From Pisolithus tinctorius (taxonomy: Eukaryota; Basidiomycota; Agaricomycetes; Boletales; Pisolithaceae), in NCBI GenBank assembly GCA_024663395.1, contig JANFAH010000002.1, positions 310,001-374,000 on the forward strand: a DNA stretch of 64,000 bases, given 5' to 3'. The position numbers and the translations under genes were made by a program. Shown here one piece after another: positions 34,979-46,009 of this stretch (its first letter is position 1; each line of letters opens with the position of its first letter). Below the pieces are notes generated by a model. That model was not told where the DNA came from. It saw nothing but the letters and a program-made list of their open reading frames with translations, and searched no databases.

Positions 34979-36834
34979 TGTCACACACCAAAGGTGTTGT
35001 GGACATGGTTACAGCTGACTCTGCCTAACTCGTTGATGAGTTGCACACAATGCCCAAGCATGCAGATGAAGACTAAAGGCCTCATGCATAGAAAGACTGT
35101 CAGACATTAACAGTCATCCTTCACACAAGAACGAGTCATCAGTGCTAAAGAGAAAAGAGGAAGCAAGTTAAGCGCATGTTAAAAGGTTTTTAGCACCTGT
35201 GTATGGCATTCCAGTTTTCGTCGTATCTCCACCATTTCCAAAGATATCGACTCCATTCCCACACTCGCTTAAAGTGCTCAGCCCCATGATTCTTCCTTCC
35301 AAATTTGGAGAGGATCCTCACACCCTGTGCATTTCTACAGCACTCCATCCATCAGATGCTCATTTCACTAAGTCCATCAATCATGGCTGCCTCTTCATTG
35401 ATCATCTCGCTTGTCTCATTTGCCAGAGACAATGGCTACGTATATCTGCCAGGTGTTCCCACCAGCTTCTGTCCTGAAGCCCCCTGGTTCATCCTGTCAT
35501 TGTCAGCCCCATCTCATCCCATGCAGCTTGGTCAGTGTGTTCTCCTTGTCAGTATGACTTCCAGAAGGATGTTCTTTGGTCACCTCAGGTCTGTCACTCA
35601 GTTAGAAAGGTCTTATGTGGTTGTTTCAGTCTCCCTGGTTGATGAAGCATATGGATCGTTCCTCCCTGCTCCCTGCACTGTCTTTATTCCAGTCTTGTCC
35701 ATCATTCTTCCTGCATTGCGACAGCTGCAGTATAATCTACTGTCCTCCAGCCTCCCTGATCACATTCATGACGAGTATGACATGCATCTTGCCTTCTTAC
35801 TGCAAGATCCAGCAGAAGATGTTCCCCCTTCTCCTCCTCCTCCATCAGAGCCCCACCCATGAAGTTTTTGTTAACTTTGCTGAGAGGACAAAAGGGTGGG
35901 AGATGCAATCATGTATACTCTCATTGCCCCACAGACCCCCAATGCCCTAGCCCCCTTTGACACCTGACTCATGCCCTTCAATTCTGGAATTAATACTTCC
36001 CTATCTGGAAACACCGTCCATCTGTCATGCTGTCTTTGGATCTAGAGATGTCTCTGCCAAGATCTAACTTGCATTGCCACCCCCTAATGTGATATCAGTG
36101 TGCTTACTCAGTTTCTGATTCTATTTGACTCATTTTGTGATGTTTTGACTATCCTTGACTCGTTTATTGCCAATACTTACCAATCTTCTTTGCTTGCTTA
36201 CTTTTCATTTCTCGCTTACTCATCATGATTACTCAGTCCTTACTCATTACTTACCAAGTGTTTGTGCCTTGTTTGTCACAAGCTGTGCTCCCCCCTCAGT
36301 ATATAAACCCCCATGTACTTAGCTACAAGGAAGCAATCAGAAGAAGTCACTCAGCAGTCAGTTCAGAGCCTATCTCATCGTCGACAGTTGAGGCTCCATG
36401 AAGGGGTCTATCTGTCATCATTTGTATACTTGGTAGTTGAGGCTCATTTGGAAGAGTCTATCTGCCTCCATCATTTCATCTGAAGCTTTATCCCCACACT
36501 TAGTCAGCAAGTTTGCTTAGTCACCCATCCACTCCCGTGTAACTCATCATCGACTTGTGCCAGGAGCATATTCTATTGAAATCCATTACTCCCAAGTCCT
36601 TTCGGCTGAACACCCCTGCTCTGTTCAGCATCCCCTTCTCAATCAGCATTCTTTCATCCTCTCCTGCATAACTCATCGATGACTTGTGCCAGGAGCCCTC
36701 TACTTGAAGTCCCCCCCACACATTTAGGTTTCTCTGCACTCCAGGTTCTGCAGAGGCAAACCACCACTTGCACTTTATTTGTCTTTGGTGTTGGATTTGT
36801 TTGGTTTATACCAGCAGTCCACACTTGACTCACA
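34979..36834 (+). mobile_element. LTR-like insertion of 1856 bp with CCAT target duplication
   Basis: Starts TGTCACACACC and ends TTGACTCACA (TG...CA). It is flanked by CCAT at 34975-34978 and 36835-36838. Removing it with one CCAT restores the Ty3 frame exactly (NILTVW into HIPGHLN). A TATA box (TATATAAA, 36300-36307) sits about 530 bp before the right end, as in a plus-oriented LTR. It is therefore most likely a long solo LTR of another family. It contains a 186-codon plus-strand frame (35305-35862) ending in Pro/Ser-rich sequence. Confidence 0.7.
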
Positions 36835-36838
36835 CCAT

Positions 36839-38568
36839 ACTGTTAATATGTTGTGTGTGATGATTCCGTCCCACCACCTTGCATGTGCAGCTGAGATGTC
36901 ATTGTTGGATAGTATGTCTTTGAGTGCTTTGCAGTCTGTTTCTATTTCAATTGGGAAGCCCCATATTATGTCTGAAAAGTGGTTGAGTCCAAATTTCAGT
37001 GTGGCAAACTCTAACAGAAATGGTTTATAGTTGCACTCAGCTGTTGAAGTTCTTTTTGATGCGAAGGCTATAGGTACTGTTCTTTCCACTGTTTTGCTGT
37101 TGGGTGCTAGGGTTTTGACACGCTGTGTTAGTACCGCACTGAATCCCTCCTGACATCCATTGGTGGTTACTATGAACAGTGTGCCATCATATCTTGGTGC
37201 GTGCAGCATTGGCTGGCTTGTTAGTGTGATCTTCAGTTTGAGGAACACTTCCGTGTGTTTTTGCTCCCCTTTGTCTGTTAGTTTGTGGTTGGTCATCACT
37301 TTTTGGTACATGGTTTTTGATATTGGTTTTGGTACTTCTACTGCCTTGATCAAGTTGTGTAGTGGTCCTTCTGTTTTTGTGTATCCTTTGACGAGATCCC
37401 TGAAATGTCCTGTGAGTCTGAGGAATGACATTAAGTTGAGTGCAGTATCGGGTTGTTTCCAGTTAACAATTGCCAATAACTTAGCTAGGTCAGGTTGTAC
37501 TCCCTGTGGTCCTACCATTGTGCCTGCGAACATTGTGTTTGTCATGAACAGTTGGCACTTCATCAGTGATAGTGACAGGTTGTGTGTTCTGCACCATTGG
37601 AAGATTCATTGTAGTTTTGTTAGCATTCCTTCAAAAGTGTTGTTGCTGCATCCTATGTCATCTATGAACAGTTCCATGGTGTCTTCTGATATTATGTCGT
37701 GTAGGCATCATGTTGCTGTCACTGAGAACACTGTTGGTGCTCCTGTCCACCCCATTGCCATTCGCTTGTACCACCAGTAGCCTCTCCCATTGACAAAGAA
37801 GGTGAAGTAGGGTCTCCACTTTTCTGGTATGTCGACAGTGTAGAAGCCCAATGCAAAGTTGAACACTGACATGTACCTGTGTCTGCTTAGGCATTGTTGC
37901 TTCATTCTTATGTCCCCTTGGAACATTGGTGGGACTTGCATGACCTTGTTGAGCTCTGCGAAGTTTTGTGTGACTCGCCACTTCAGTGGTTCGTTTGGGA
38001 CCTTTGTCTCCTTTGTCTCTTTTCCTGGAGTTCTTGTTTGGTTCTTGAATGGGCTTGTCACGTTCACTTTGTTGCATTGCTTGTTCAATTCTTCCTGTAG
38101 GCTTTTGAGTGACATTCCTCTGCTGTTGTTGTGCATCTTTTGTGTGAGTACTGTTGGTGTGATGTGCTTGATGCACGGTATGATGGCTTCCTCAATTAGG
38201 CCTGCTTCTTGCATTTGGTCCAGCCCCTTGTTCATGAACTGTCTTTGTGGGGGGTTCATTGGTCATTGGTGTACTGTAGTGCGGAAGGTTGCATTGCTCG
38301 TAATGTTTAATTCTACTTCTGCTCCTGGTATTGGTAGTACTTCACTGAGTGCGCATGCATAGATGTCTGCAAACTCTTTGATCAGTGTGATAACTTTTTC
38401 TTTCTCTGCATCCATTATGTTGCTACTGATTTTAACATTTTGGATGATGTACTCAACTCTTTGTGGTGTGAATGGATCTGTTTTCCTTGTGAAGATGCTT
38501 GCTGGTCTTGTTTGACCTTCGTCTGTCTTTTGTTTCTTTTCTGTTGCTTTTGTTACTTCATATGTTGT
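36839..38568 (-). pseudogene. Ty3 reverse transcriptase and RNase H region of the fragment
   Basis: From the right: VEYIIQNVKISSNIM, a TGA after TVHQ, RQFMNKGLDQMQEAGLIEEA, NFAELNKVMQVPPMFQGDI, FNFALGFYTVDIPE, YKRMAMGWTGAPTVF, a TGA after TAT, MELFIDDIG (catalytic IDD), a TGA after KLQ, LFMTNTMFAGTMVGPQGV, FLRLTGHFRDLVKGY, then RNase H FIVTTNGCQEGFSAVL and YKPFLLEFATLKF, GFPIEIETDCKAL, ARWWDGIITHNILTVW. The first RNase H Asp appears as Asn (TTNG). Three in-frame TGAs and this substitution make it inactive. Confidence 0.75.
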
Positions 38569-40819
38569 CAGCCATATCAGCTGATTTTGACCAAATGACC
38601 ATGGTAATTACCACAAAAGCAGTTACAGAATTCATGGCAACTACCAGTTCCCAATATAGACAATGCCCCTGGAGTGACAACCTCTGTTGGTGTTTGAAAA
38701 AAATTCAGATTGAAATGTTCCCATGGCAGGTTACCCTGTCACAAATATTGATAATTTGCATGTGTACTGTGGCTATACAGATGAGCATGTGACCAGTAGA
38801 TGATGTGATGGTCACATGATGAGTGACAAAAGCAGGGATGACCCTAGATCACGTGATTTTTACGTAATTGATTACGTGATGTGATCCTCCGGAGCGTTCT
38901 GTTACGTAATTTATCACGTGATCGTGGGAAAATATGCATGTGACTTAATCAATGTCACATGACAAGGTACAATCATAGATCATCCATCCTATTACATAAT
39001 GATCACATGTCAGTTTCTCCCCAGAACATTTGGTTATGTAATGGGTCACATGATTGTACTCATCATGTGATCTCACCTCTAGCACTCTGCACATGACTCA
39101 ATCCATATCACATGACCAGCAATCCCACCCCTATTTGCATGCTGGGCATTTGTGGCTGTGCTAAAAATGCGAATTGTGTCCCCACCCATTCAATTCTTGA
39201 TATATGGATCTGAATGTTTGTGTGTAGAATAGGTTACCATGTTGCTGCACATTGTCAAAGGCACAGCTGGTCTTGTCCAGTAGTTGCCGAGATATAGTGG
39301 AAATGAAAATGCTAACAAAACATCACATCATTCATCTTACACATCCTTCATGCCATATCTGACACTTCAGAAGGGTTGGACACATGCATATCAATTCATA
39401 GACAAAGTTTGGTGTCACCCCACTCAGATCTGAGAGAGCAAGATGCAAAATAAAGATTCAAGAGTGTGGGAAAGTGGGAAAAAGTCCCAAAATAATATAT
39501 GGAGATTTTGAAAACATATCAAAAATGTGGATTTGCACACATCACAGTGACCCTGCCAACCCCAGACTTTGGGTGAGGAATGCAGCAATATGGCCTACCA
39601 TGTTGGCACCATGTGCCTGGTGAGATATCCACTTAAACATGTCAAAATTGCGAAAATGTGTGCAATGGGGTAGTGGTGTTGACCTTGCACTGGCATAAAT
39701 CTCCCATTGTCTCAATGAGTCAAGTGTACCATTTCGCATTTTTGACCATTTGCAGTGAGTATCACATCAGGCCCTTGTTACTAATATCTTTCACCATGTC
39801 CCAATATCCCTCACCTAAGTTCTGGTAGTGGTAGCTGCACTGTGGGATGTGCTGTGCTATGTTTTTGATATGTTTTCAAAATCTCCACTATTTTATTTTC
39901 TCTTTTTGAAGCTTTCCCACACTTCTGGGATCAGTATTTAGCTTGCTGTTCACTCAATTCTAAATGGATAAACTTGAAACTTTGGAAATGCATTGAAGGA
40001 ATCTTCTTCAACCCTCCTGAAGTTTCAGATGTGGCATGAAGGATGTGTAAGTTGAATGGTGTGATGTTTTCTTGGCATTTTCATTTCCATTATATCTCAA
40101 GCAACTGCTGGACCAGACAGCCTGTGCCTTTGACAATGTGTAGCAACATGGTAACCTATTCTACACACAAACATTCAGATCCATATATCAAGAATTGAAT
40201 GGGTGGGGACACAATTCGCATTTTTAGCACAGCCACAAATGCCCAGCATGCAAATAGGGGTGGGATTGCTGGTCATGTGATATGGATTGAGTCATGTGCA
40301 GAGTGCTAGAGGTGAGATCACATGATGAGTACAATCATGTGACCCATTACATAACCAAATGTTCTGGGGAGAAACTGACATGTGATCATTATGTAATAGG
40401 ATGGATGATCTATGATTGTACCTTGTCATGTGACATTGATTAAGTCACATGCATATTTTCCCACGATCACGTGATAAATTACGTAACAGAACGCTCCGGA
40501 GGATCACATCACGTAATCAATTACGTAAAAATCACGTGATCTAGGGTCATCCCTGCTTTTGTCACTCATCATGTGACCATCACATCATCTACTGGTCACA
40601 TGCTCATCTGTATAGCCACAGTACACATGCAAATTATCAATATTTGTGACAGGGTAACCTGCCATGGGAACATTTCAATCTGAATTTTTTTCAAACACCA
40701 ACAGAGGTTGTCACTCCAGGGGCATTGTCTATATTGGGAACTGGTAGTTGCCATGAATTCTGTAACTGCTTTTGTGGTAATTACCATGGTCATTTGGTCA
40801 AAATCAGCTGATATGGCTG
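38569..40819. mobile_element. Palindromic non-autonomous element with long inverted arms
   Basis: Termini CAGCCATATCAGCTG and its inverse. Arms 38569-39246 and 40142-40819 (678 bp) look identical by eye; homology continues inward but diverged to about 39540 and 39840, leaving a unique core of about 300 bp. Flanks are TGT on each side, a possible 3-bp duplication. The arms keep CpG-containing palindromes (ATCACGTGAT, TTACGTAA) while the surrounding DNA is CpG-poor. No transposase is inside; the open frames at the ends only reflect the repeat. It cannot be placed in a superfamily with confidence. Confidence 0.75.
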
Positions 40820-42756
40820 TGTAGGTGGCATCAAGGTAAGCTTTATTGATATGTTTATTCAATATTAATGGCAACTTTTTAAAGCTGTTTACAGCCCATT
40901 TTCCTCATGTGGATATACATGAGTTGATTGCACCAGACCTCCTCCATCAATTAATTAAAGGGACATTCAAGGACCACCTTGTTACCTGGGTCAACAAATA
41001 TCTAGAGCAGAATTACCCCAGGCAGCAAGCCTTGGAAATTATAGCTGAGATTGACTGCCGGTTCGTGTTTCATGTTGGGACTTAGATCATTCACTGACCA
41101 GTAACCATTGCTCACAAAGCAGGCTTGCTGCCGTACCACCATTCCCTGGACTACACTGATTCCCAGAAGGTCAAGGATTTAAGCAGTGGACTGGGGACGA
41201 TTTGAAGGCATTGATGAAGGTGAGTAACCTAAAATGTATTCTGATAATCACAGGCTAAGTCAAAAACCATCATGATAGATTTATTTGCCAGCCATTACCA
41301 GCTTGGTCCCAGATGTGATGGTCCATGCTATTGTGGCCTTCCTCAAGTTCTGTTACATTGCATGAAAGTCTGTCATCGCTGAAAGAGACCTTGACACTAT
41401 CAATGATGCAGTATGCTGCTTCCATCTTGAACGGGAGATTTTCAAGGAGGTTGGAGTCCATGAACATTTCTCACTTCCTCGCCAACATGCCATGGTTCAC
41501 TACCACACATTGATCGAAATGTTCGGTGTACCCAATGGTATTTGTTCCTCAATCACTGAGTCTCGGCACATCAAAGCTGTGAAGGAACCATGGTGCTGCT
41601 CAAATTGATATGAGGCACTTGGGCAAATGTTGCTCACAAATCAACAACTGGACAAACTGGCTGCAGCATGCTTAGTATACTCACAGAAGGGTATGTTGGA
41701 CAGTGCTTTGGTTCCAGCAGTGAGAAGAGAGGATATTGCCACAGAGGATGGCAAGGATGGAGAGGAGGAAGATGAGTCTCAGGTGGTTGAGGGAGACAAA
41801 TCAGATTATGATGTCCAGTTAGCACGAAAGCCAGGTGAGTATGACTTGTGATGTCCATGTTGTGCTAGCTAACTGTCTGTGATTTCTTTTAGTACAGAAT
41901 ATACCTCATGCGAGCAAGCTTGTGGCTGTGCACTACAGTTATCCAGAACTCATCGAGTGCACCCAGTGTTAGATTTGGCAAGTCATATGTAGTCCTCTCC
42001 AAATGCATCTGCTCCGAGACGTGAGAATTACTTTCCATTTTAAGGTTTTCACACTTTACATTACCATTAACTGCGCAATTAACTTTCGCACCCTTGCGCC
42101 TATTGTATTCATTGTGTCTCACACTTATGTGCAGGTTTCTCATTACTTACAAAGAATGTAGCACATCTCGAACAGACTGCCCTTGTCATGTAAATTGTGG
42201 ATTCAACATCTGCAGGTTTCAGTATTGTAATACCTACAGTACTTAGTCTTGCACAGTAGATTCATCACCTCAGATGTTGTCACTACTCGTGTGCGACTGA
42301 GGTGAGCATGCACACTTAACCCTCTTCTTTACTTTACTTATCCTTGACCCTAGTATACTTTGTATAGGTGAATATTTAGATGTTGTCACTACTCGTGCAC
42401 GACTGAGTATACTTCATATAGATTAATCTGTGACCCAGTACTATCTATATGACCAACTCAACCCCAATGCAGAGATGTCTGGAGACCATGTCAGCCTTTG
42501 TCAATGTCCATCTTTTGATGGTGACATCAAGGTGTTCAACTCTGTGTTGGCCACCTACTATGCACCAAGTGATCATTCAGGACATGGCAGAATGCACTGC
42601 AATGTCATATGCTGTATGCCACAGTGGCAGGGTGGGCCAGTGCGATATGATTGCATATTGGTAGATAATGGCAGTTCAGAGAATGATCCACTCTGTGGTC
42701 TGCTCATTGCTCATTGTTTACTCTTTTTCTCATTCAAGTTTCAGCACTTCAGGTAA
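40820..42756 (+). pseudogene. Plavaka-type transposase, 3' half
   Basis: It starts directly at the palindrome end: VGGIK, a 53-nt intron (gtaagc...tttaaag), then LFTAHFPHVDIHEL, PDLLHQLIKGTFKDHLVTWV and AEIDCRF. After damaged sequence come VPDVMVHAIVAFLKFCYIA, FSLPRQHAMVHYHTLIEMFG, GICSSITESRHIKAVKEPW, YEALGQMLLTNQQLDKLAAA and an acidic stretch (41740-41810). The last recognisable block is LYDQLNPN...CPSFDGDIKVFNSVLATYYAPSD...VRYDCILVDN (42445-42670). Many blocks need frame changes, so the gene is dead. Block order continues precisely from the half ending at about 33150. Confidence 0.75.
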
Positions 42757-43504
42757 CCATTTTTCATAAGCATTTAGGCTGAATAGTTTCTCCAAACCAT
42801 CCAGCCTAATAGCCTCCCAGACCAAGGTCTGCCCAGGGACATCTGGTCATGTCCCAGGGCTATGCAGATTTTTAGGCCCTGGGACAGATGGAATTTCCCA
42901 CATAGCCATCCATTTAAATGCAATTGTTTGGGATGTCCCAAGACTGCCTTGGGTGGCAGGGGTCCCTACTCCTGAAAGTGCAGCTTATATTAGTATTGAA
43001 ATAGCTGCAGAAATCCTAGCCCCCTTGCTCCTCTGACAGGTTTAGTCCACAAAGTATCCTTCAACCTATACATCCCCTCCCATCCCACCATGCATAGTAG
43101 TATACAATAGTACTTTTCATGTACATCTTTGCAATGTTGATTCTGCTGTATTGGGACATCTCACTAGTTGCCAGGGGGATGACCCACCTGGGCCTCCACA
43201 TTTGCCATGAAAATTGCAATAATAAATTCAATCAATTTGTGTCTATACCTCAAGCAATTTGTACTGTATGAAGGAAGAAGTAAATGGTTTTTGAACACTT
43301 GTGTGACAAGCCAATATCTCAAAGTCCCCCACATAGAACATGGTGTTGGTCACCTTTGCAACACCATCTGCAGAGGGCAGAATGTCCCAGATGAGCCTCT
43401 GAGGTTGTCATGGGGCATTGTGCTGGTCTGAAAAGGTAACTTAGAAGGATGTGCCATCATAGCCCCCTGAGGCTGGGATGGGACATCCCACTGACTTTCA
43501 TAAG

Positions 43505-43720
43505 GGGACTTGGGATGTCCCACAGCAGCCTATGAGGCTACTTTGGGACATCCCACCCTCCCCTTTGCCAACCAGTGGGATGTCCCACAACAGCCTCTAA
43601 GGCTACATTGGGGCATCCCTCCCCACCACCTAGCCAGCAGTGGGATGTCCCACAGCAGCCTCTAAGGCTAAGTTGGGACATCCCACCCCCCTGTCTGGCA
43701 AGATGTCCCACAACACCCTC
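43505..43720. repeat. Tandem repeat, about 66-bp unit, three main copies
   Basis: Each unit begins near TGGGATGTCCCACAGCAGCC, continues with TAAGGCTA, and ends TGGGACATCCC plus a C-rich spacer. A further diverged unit lies just upstream (about 43470). The unit contains the palindrome TGGGATGTCCCA. Confidence 0.75.
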
Positions 43721-43894
43721 CACATAACACAAGGCCAAAATGCTATCAGACCATTTGCATGACCATAGGAGGCATGCACCCTTGTTGCACTCCAAAAATT
43801 CCCAGATTGAAGGACCATGTTGGGAATGGTGTATTCTGTGCACTGCACTCCACATAGTCTTGTTCCCACATCACTGGTTTATGCCCCATGCTAG

Positions 43895-44030
43895 TGGAGA
43901 ATCTTCAAGTGAGTTGGGAGAATCTCCAAGCAGGTGGGGGGAATCTCCATGCAAGTGTGGAAAATCACCAAGTGGGTTGGGAGAATCTCCAAGCAGGTAT
44001 AGGGAATCTCCATCTAACTGTGGAGAAGTG
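43895..44030. repeat. Tandem repeat, about 21-bp unit, about six copies
   Basis: Units of the form GGGAGAATCTCCAAGCAGGT with internal GGAGAATCTCC palindromes. Copies are imperfect. Confidence 0.75.
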
Positions 44031-44759
44031 GCATTTAGCATAAACAATTGTGTTTTTCCAAGTATTTTGTGTTTTTTCTCATGCAAAATTCCACTTTCTG
44101 ATAAGATAAGCATATGGTCATGATTGTACAATCAGGAACTACAACTTTTATTATGATGACATCACTCCATTTACACTTCCTGGGGTGGTAATGCAGTACC
44201 AGTACTGGCTATAGTAGTTATTAGCATTGTGTAGTGTAGGCTATGCTACACTTTGGTAGTGCGCATTTTTGACTACCATTGACTACAAAAAGTGTAGCAT
44301 TGAGTGGTAGTGGTCAAGTCACATGACAAAGGATCACATGATGCAAGGTCATGTGCAGTGATCACATGACCCGGTTATGTTGACAGGAATGTGGGTTGTA
44401 GTGCCAGAGGTAAATGCTGCTGGACACCGTGTCTGAGCGGTCATTTCTGTCAAATCTATTCTGTGAGGCATTCATCTGATTGGAGTGTTTGGTGCAGATT
44501 TTTTACCTGTTACATTTCACTTCTCGCAATCTCTCAATGCATTTAATGCATACTATGTCAACAGGTATATAGATCTTCACTCATACACGATTTGTTAATT
44601 TGAATGAATACAATATCTGTCATGACATTCTGTGGACACTGAACAATTTATGGTGGTCTGTGGTAGCCTGTGTGTACTGAAGAAACTGTGGCAGTCTGCA
44701 GTGGTCTGTACAGAATGTGCGCACCAGCCAACAGGTCTGACAGTGTGGACAGTCAGTCA

Positions 44760-44800
44760 ACAGTCCATGCAGACATCACAGTCAGGATGACAAATTGCTG
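44760..44800 (-). repeat. Right terminal inverted repeat of the DNA transposon
   Basis: Minus-strand reading starts CAGCAATTTGTCATCC at 44800 and matches 28790-28830. Flanked by ATGTGT at 44801-44806. Confidence 0.55.
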
Positions 44801-44806
44801 ATGTGT

Positions 44807-45300
44807 ATAAGATGTCAAAGACATGGTAGGGTAAATGGCAACCCATCACCTTTCTAGGATGAGCATACTCTGGGTGGAAGAAGCTGAGGTGCTGCTCTAT
44901 GTTATAGTTGTTACACCCCTTGCCCCCTTTCTATTTGTGATTACACAATGTTTACATTGTCACATGCATCATGTTCTAGGTTGTTGTGTTGGTCATTGTT
45001 ATGGTTTGGGCTAGGATCTGGTCCATGTGTTTCGAATGCTTCATTCCTTAGAGAGAAACTATGTACAACAAAAGATAGCTTGGGATTGTCACTAAACTGC
45101 TGGGGGATGTACAAGAGTGGGAGTCTAGATGAAAATGTGATTTGGGTGAAAACCCAAAGGGTTTTCCGGCCCAGAGGAGGTACTGTACCTGGGGTGAAGA
45201 GTGAGCTGTGTCCCATAGGAAAAGGAGCCCAGCAATGCATACAGTGAAGCTCTTGGCCCTGTAGAAAAGGAGGTGGGTGCTTACTCAGTGTTTCAATGAA
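44807..45300. other. Flank between the DNA transposon and the recombinase element
   Basis: A 136-codon minus-strand frame (44941-45351) follows the recombinase stop but has no recognisable motif. It may be 3' sequence of that element. Confidence 0.35.
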
Positions 45301-45309
45301 CCAGTGGCA

Positions 45310-45799
45310 TTGTGTATCTGGTGAAGTGTTCGAGTAGGGCTGGAGTGTCATTGAGATATGGGGCCAGGATCATAGTGTGCTGATGCAGGTATATAGTGAA
45401 AGAGTCCCCTGCCCATCTGCCAATTGTTTTAACAACATTGAAGGGGATACCTCAGAGTAGATAGTGTAGGGTTCCACCTATTCATAGGCTATGGCCTCTG
45501 ATGTTGGGCAGGTTGAGTGTGGTTATTAGGGGAGATATTCTCCTGGTTACTTCTGTTTTGGAGAGTGGGTGGAGACCAAGTGTGGGATGTTTCCAAGTGA
45601 ATAAGTGCATGGAGTCACCTGCTGGGTTGAGGTTGATATGATGTTTGAGAGCTTGGATTGGGTCTGTTAGTATGCCACTTAGAGGTGCACATTGCATGTC
45701 TTTGCCCATTGGCGACATTTTCATCCAGGGAATGTGGAACTTTGTTACAGGTAGGCCGTTGAGATCATGTAGATGAGTTACATGGGCTTGAGTGATATG
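45310..45799 (-). pseudogene. Tyrosine recombinase, C-terminal half
   Basis: Reads HITQAHVTHLHDLNGLPVTK, LTDPIQALKHHINLN, HLFTWKHPT, LHPLSKTEVTRRI, then GHSL-stop-IGGTLHYLLRG and SFTIYLHQHTMILAPYL. The stop (TGA, 45482-45484) occupies the Arg of the HxxR box. The Tyr nucleophile candidate (TIY) is still present. Confidence 0.65.
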
Positions 45800-45804
45800 T
45801 TTTG

Positions 45805-45995
45805 TAACAAAGGTATGAGTTTCTCAGTGTATGAAGTAGTCACTGAGGTGGAAAACAATGGTGCAGAAAATTTATAGTATGGTAATTAATAAGCATATTG
45901 ACATCGGAATTTAATTCCGAGGGTCAGGGAGAAATTCCGAGCCCTCTGGGCAAAACTCCGAGATGCTACTGTAATTCCAGATCGCATTCTTGACA
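45805..45995 (-). repeat. Copia copy 1, 3' LTR
   Basis: 191 bp, minus-strand start TGTCAAGAATG at 45995. Ends at the TTTTG duplication. Confidence 0.85.
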
Positions 45996-46009
45996 CTCCC
46001 CCTCAATCA

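Larger units (their letters stand above)
33238..38568 (-). mobile_element. Ty3-type retrotransposon pol fragment lacking both LTRs
   Basis: Read right to left: a linker with RKTDPFTPQRVEYIIQNVKI (about 38430), reverse transcriptase, RNase H, integrase zinc finger, integrase core, and a C-terminal extension ending at 33238. No gag, no protease and no LTR is found at either end. The right end abuts the palindromic element at 38569; the left end abuts Plavaka sequence. An LTR-like insertion (34979-36834) splits RNase H from integrase. All clear nonsense codons are TGA. Confidence 0.7.
42757..44759. other. Non-coding right part of the DNA transposon with tandem repeats
   Basis: CpG-poor sequence without a gene. 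It contains the two tandem arrays listed separately and scattered short palindromes such as GGGACATCCC. Confidence 0.5.
28790..44800 (+). mobile_element. Composite Plavaka-type (CMC-like) DNA transposon with nested insertions
   Basis: The ends are inverted relative to each other: CAGCAATTTGTCA opens the left end at 28790, and the same sequence reads inward from 44800 on the minus strand, with about 36 of 41 positions matching. The outer flanks are ATGTGT on both sides (28784-28789 and 44801-44806), a 6-bp target duplication. Inside are a decayed minus-strand cargo gene, a plus-strand Plavaka-type transposase in two halves (31582-33150 and 40820-42756), and insertions separating the halves. 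The ends and duplication were matched by eye; the superfamily call rests on the transposase. Confidence 0.6.

Noticed and set aside
38499..38792. 97-codon frame at the palindrome edge, also present as 92 codons at 40596-40874
   Set aside because: Most of it is the inverted arm read twice; no protein motif and no start inside the arm.
43895..44030. CRISPR-like array of short repeats
   Set aside because: No unique spacers of constant size, no cas genes, and a eukaryotic transposon context; simple tandem repeat.
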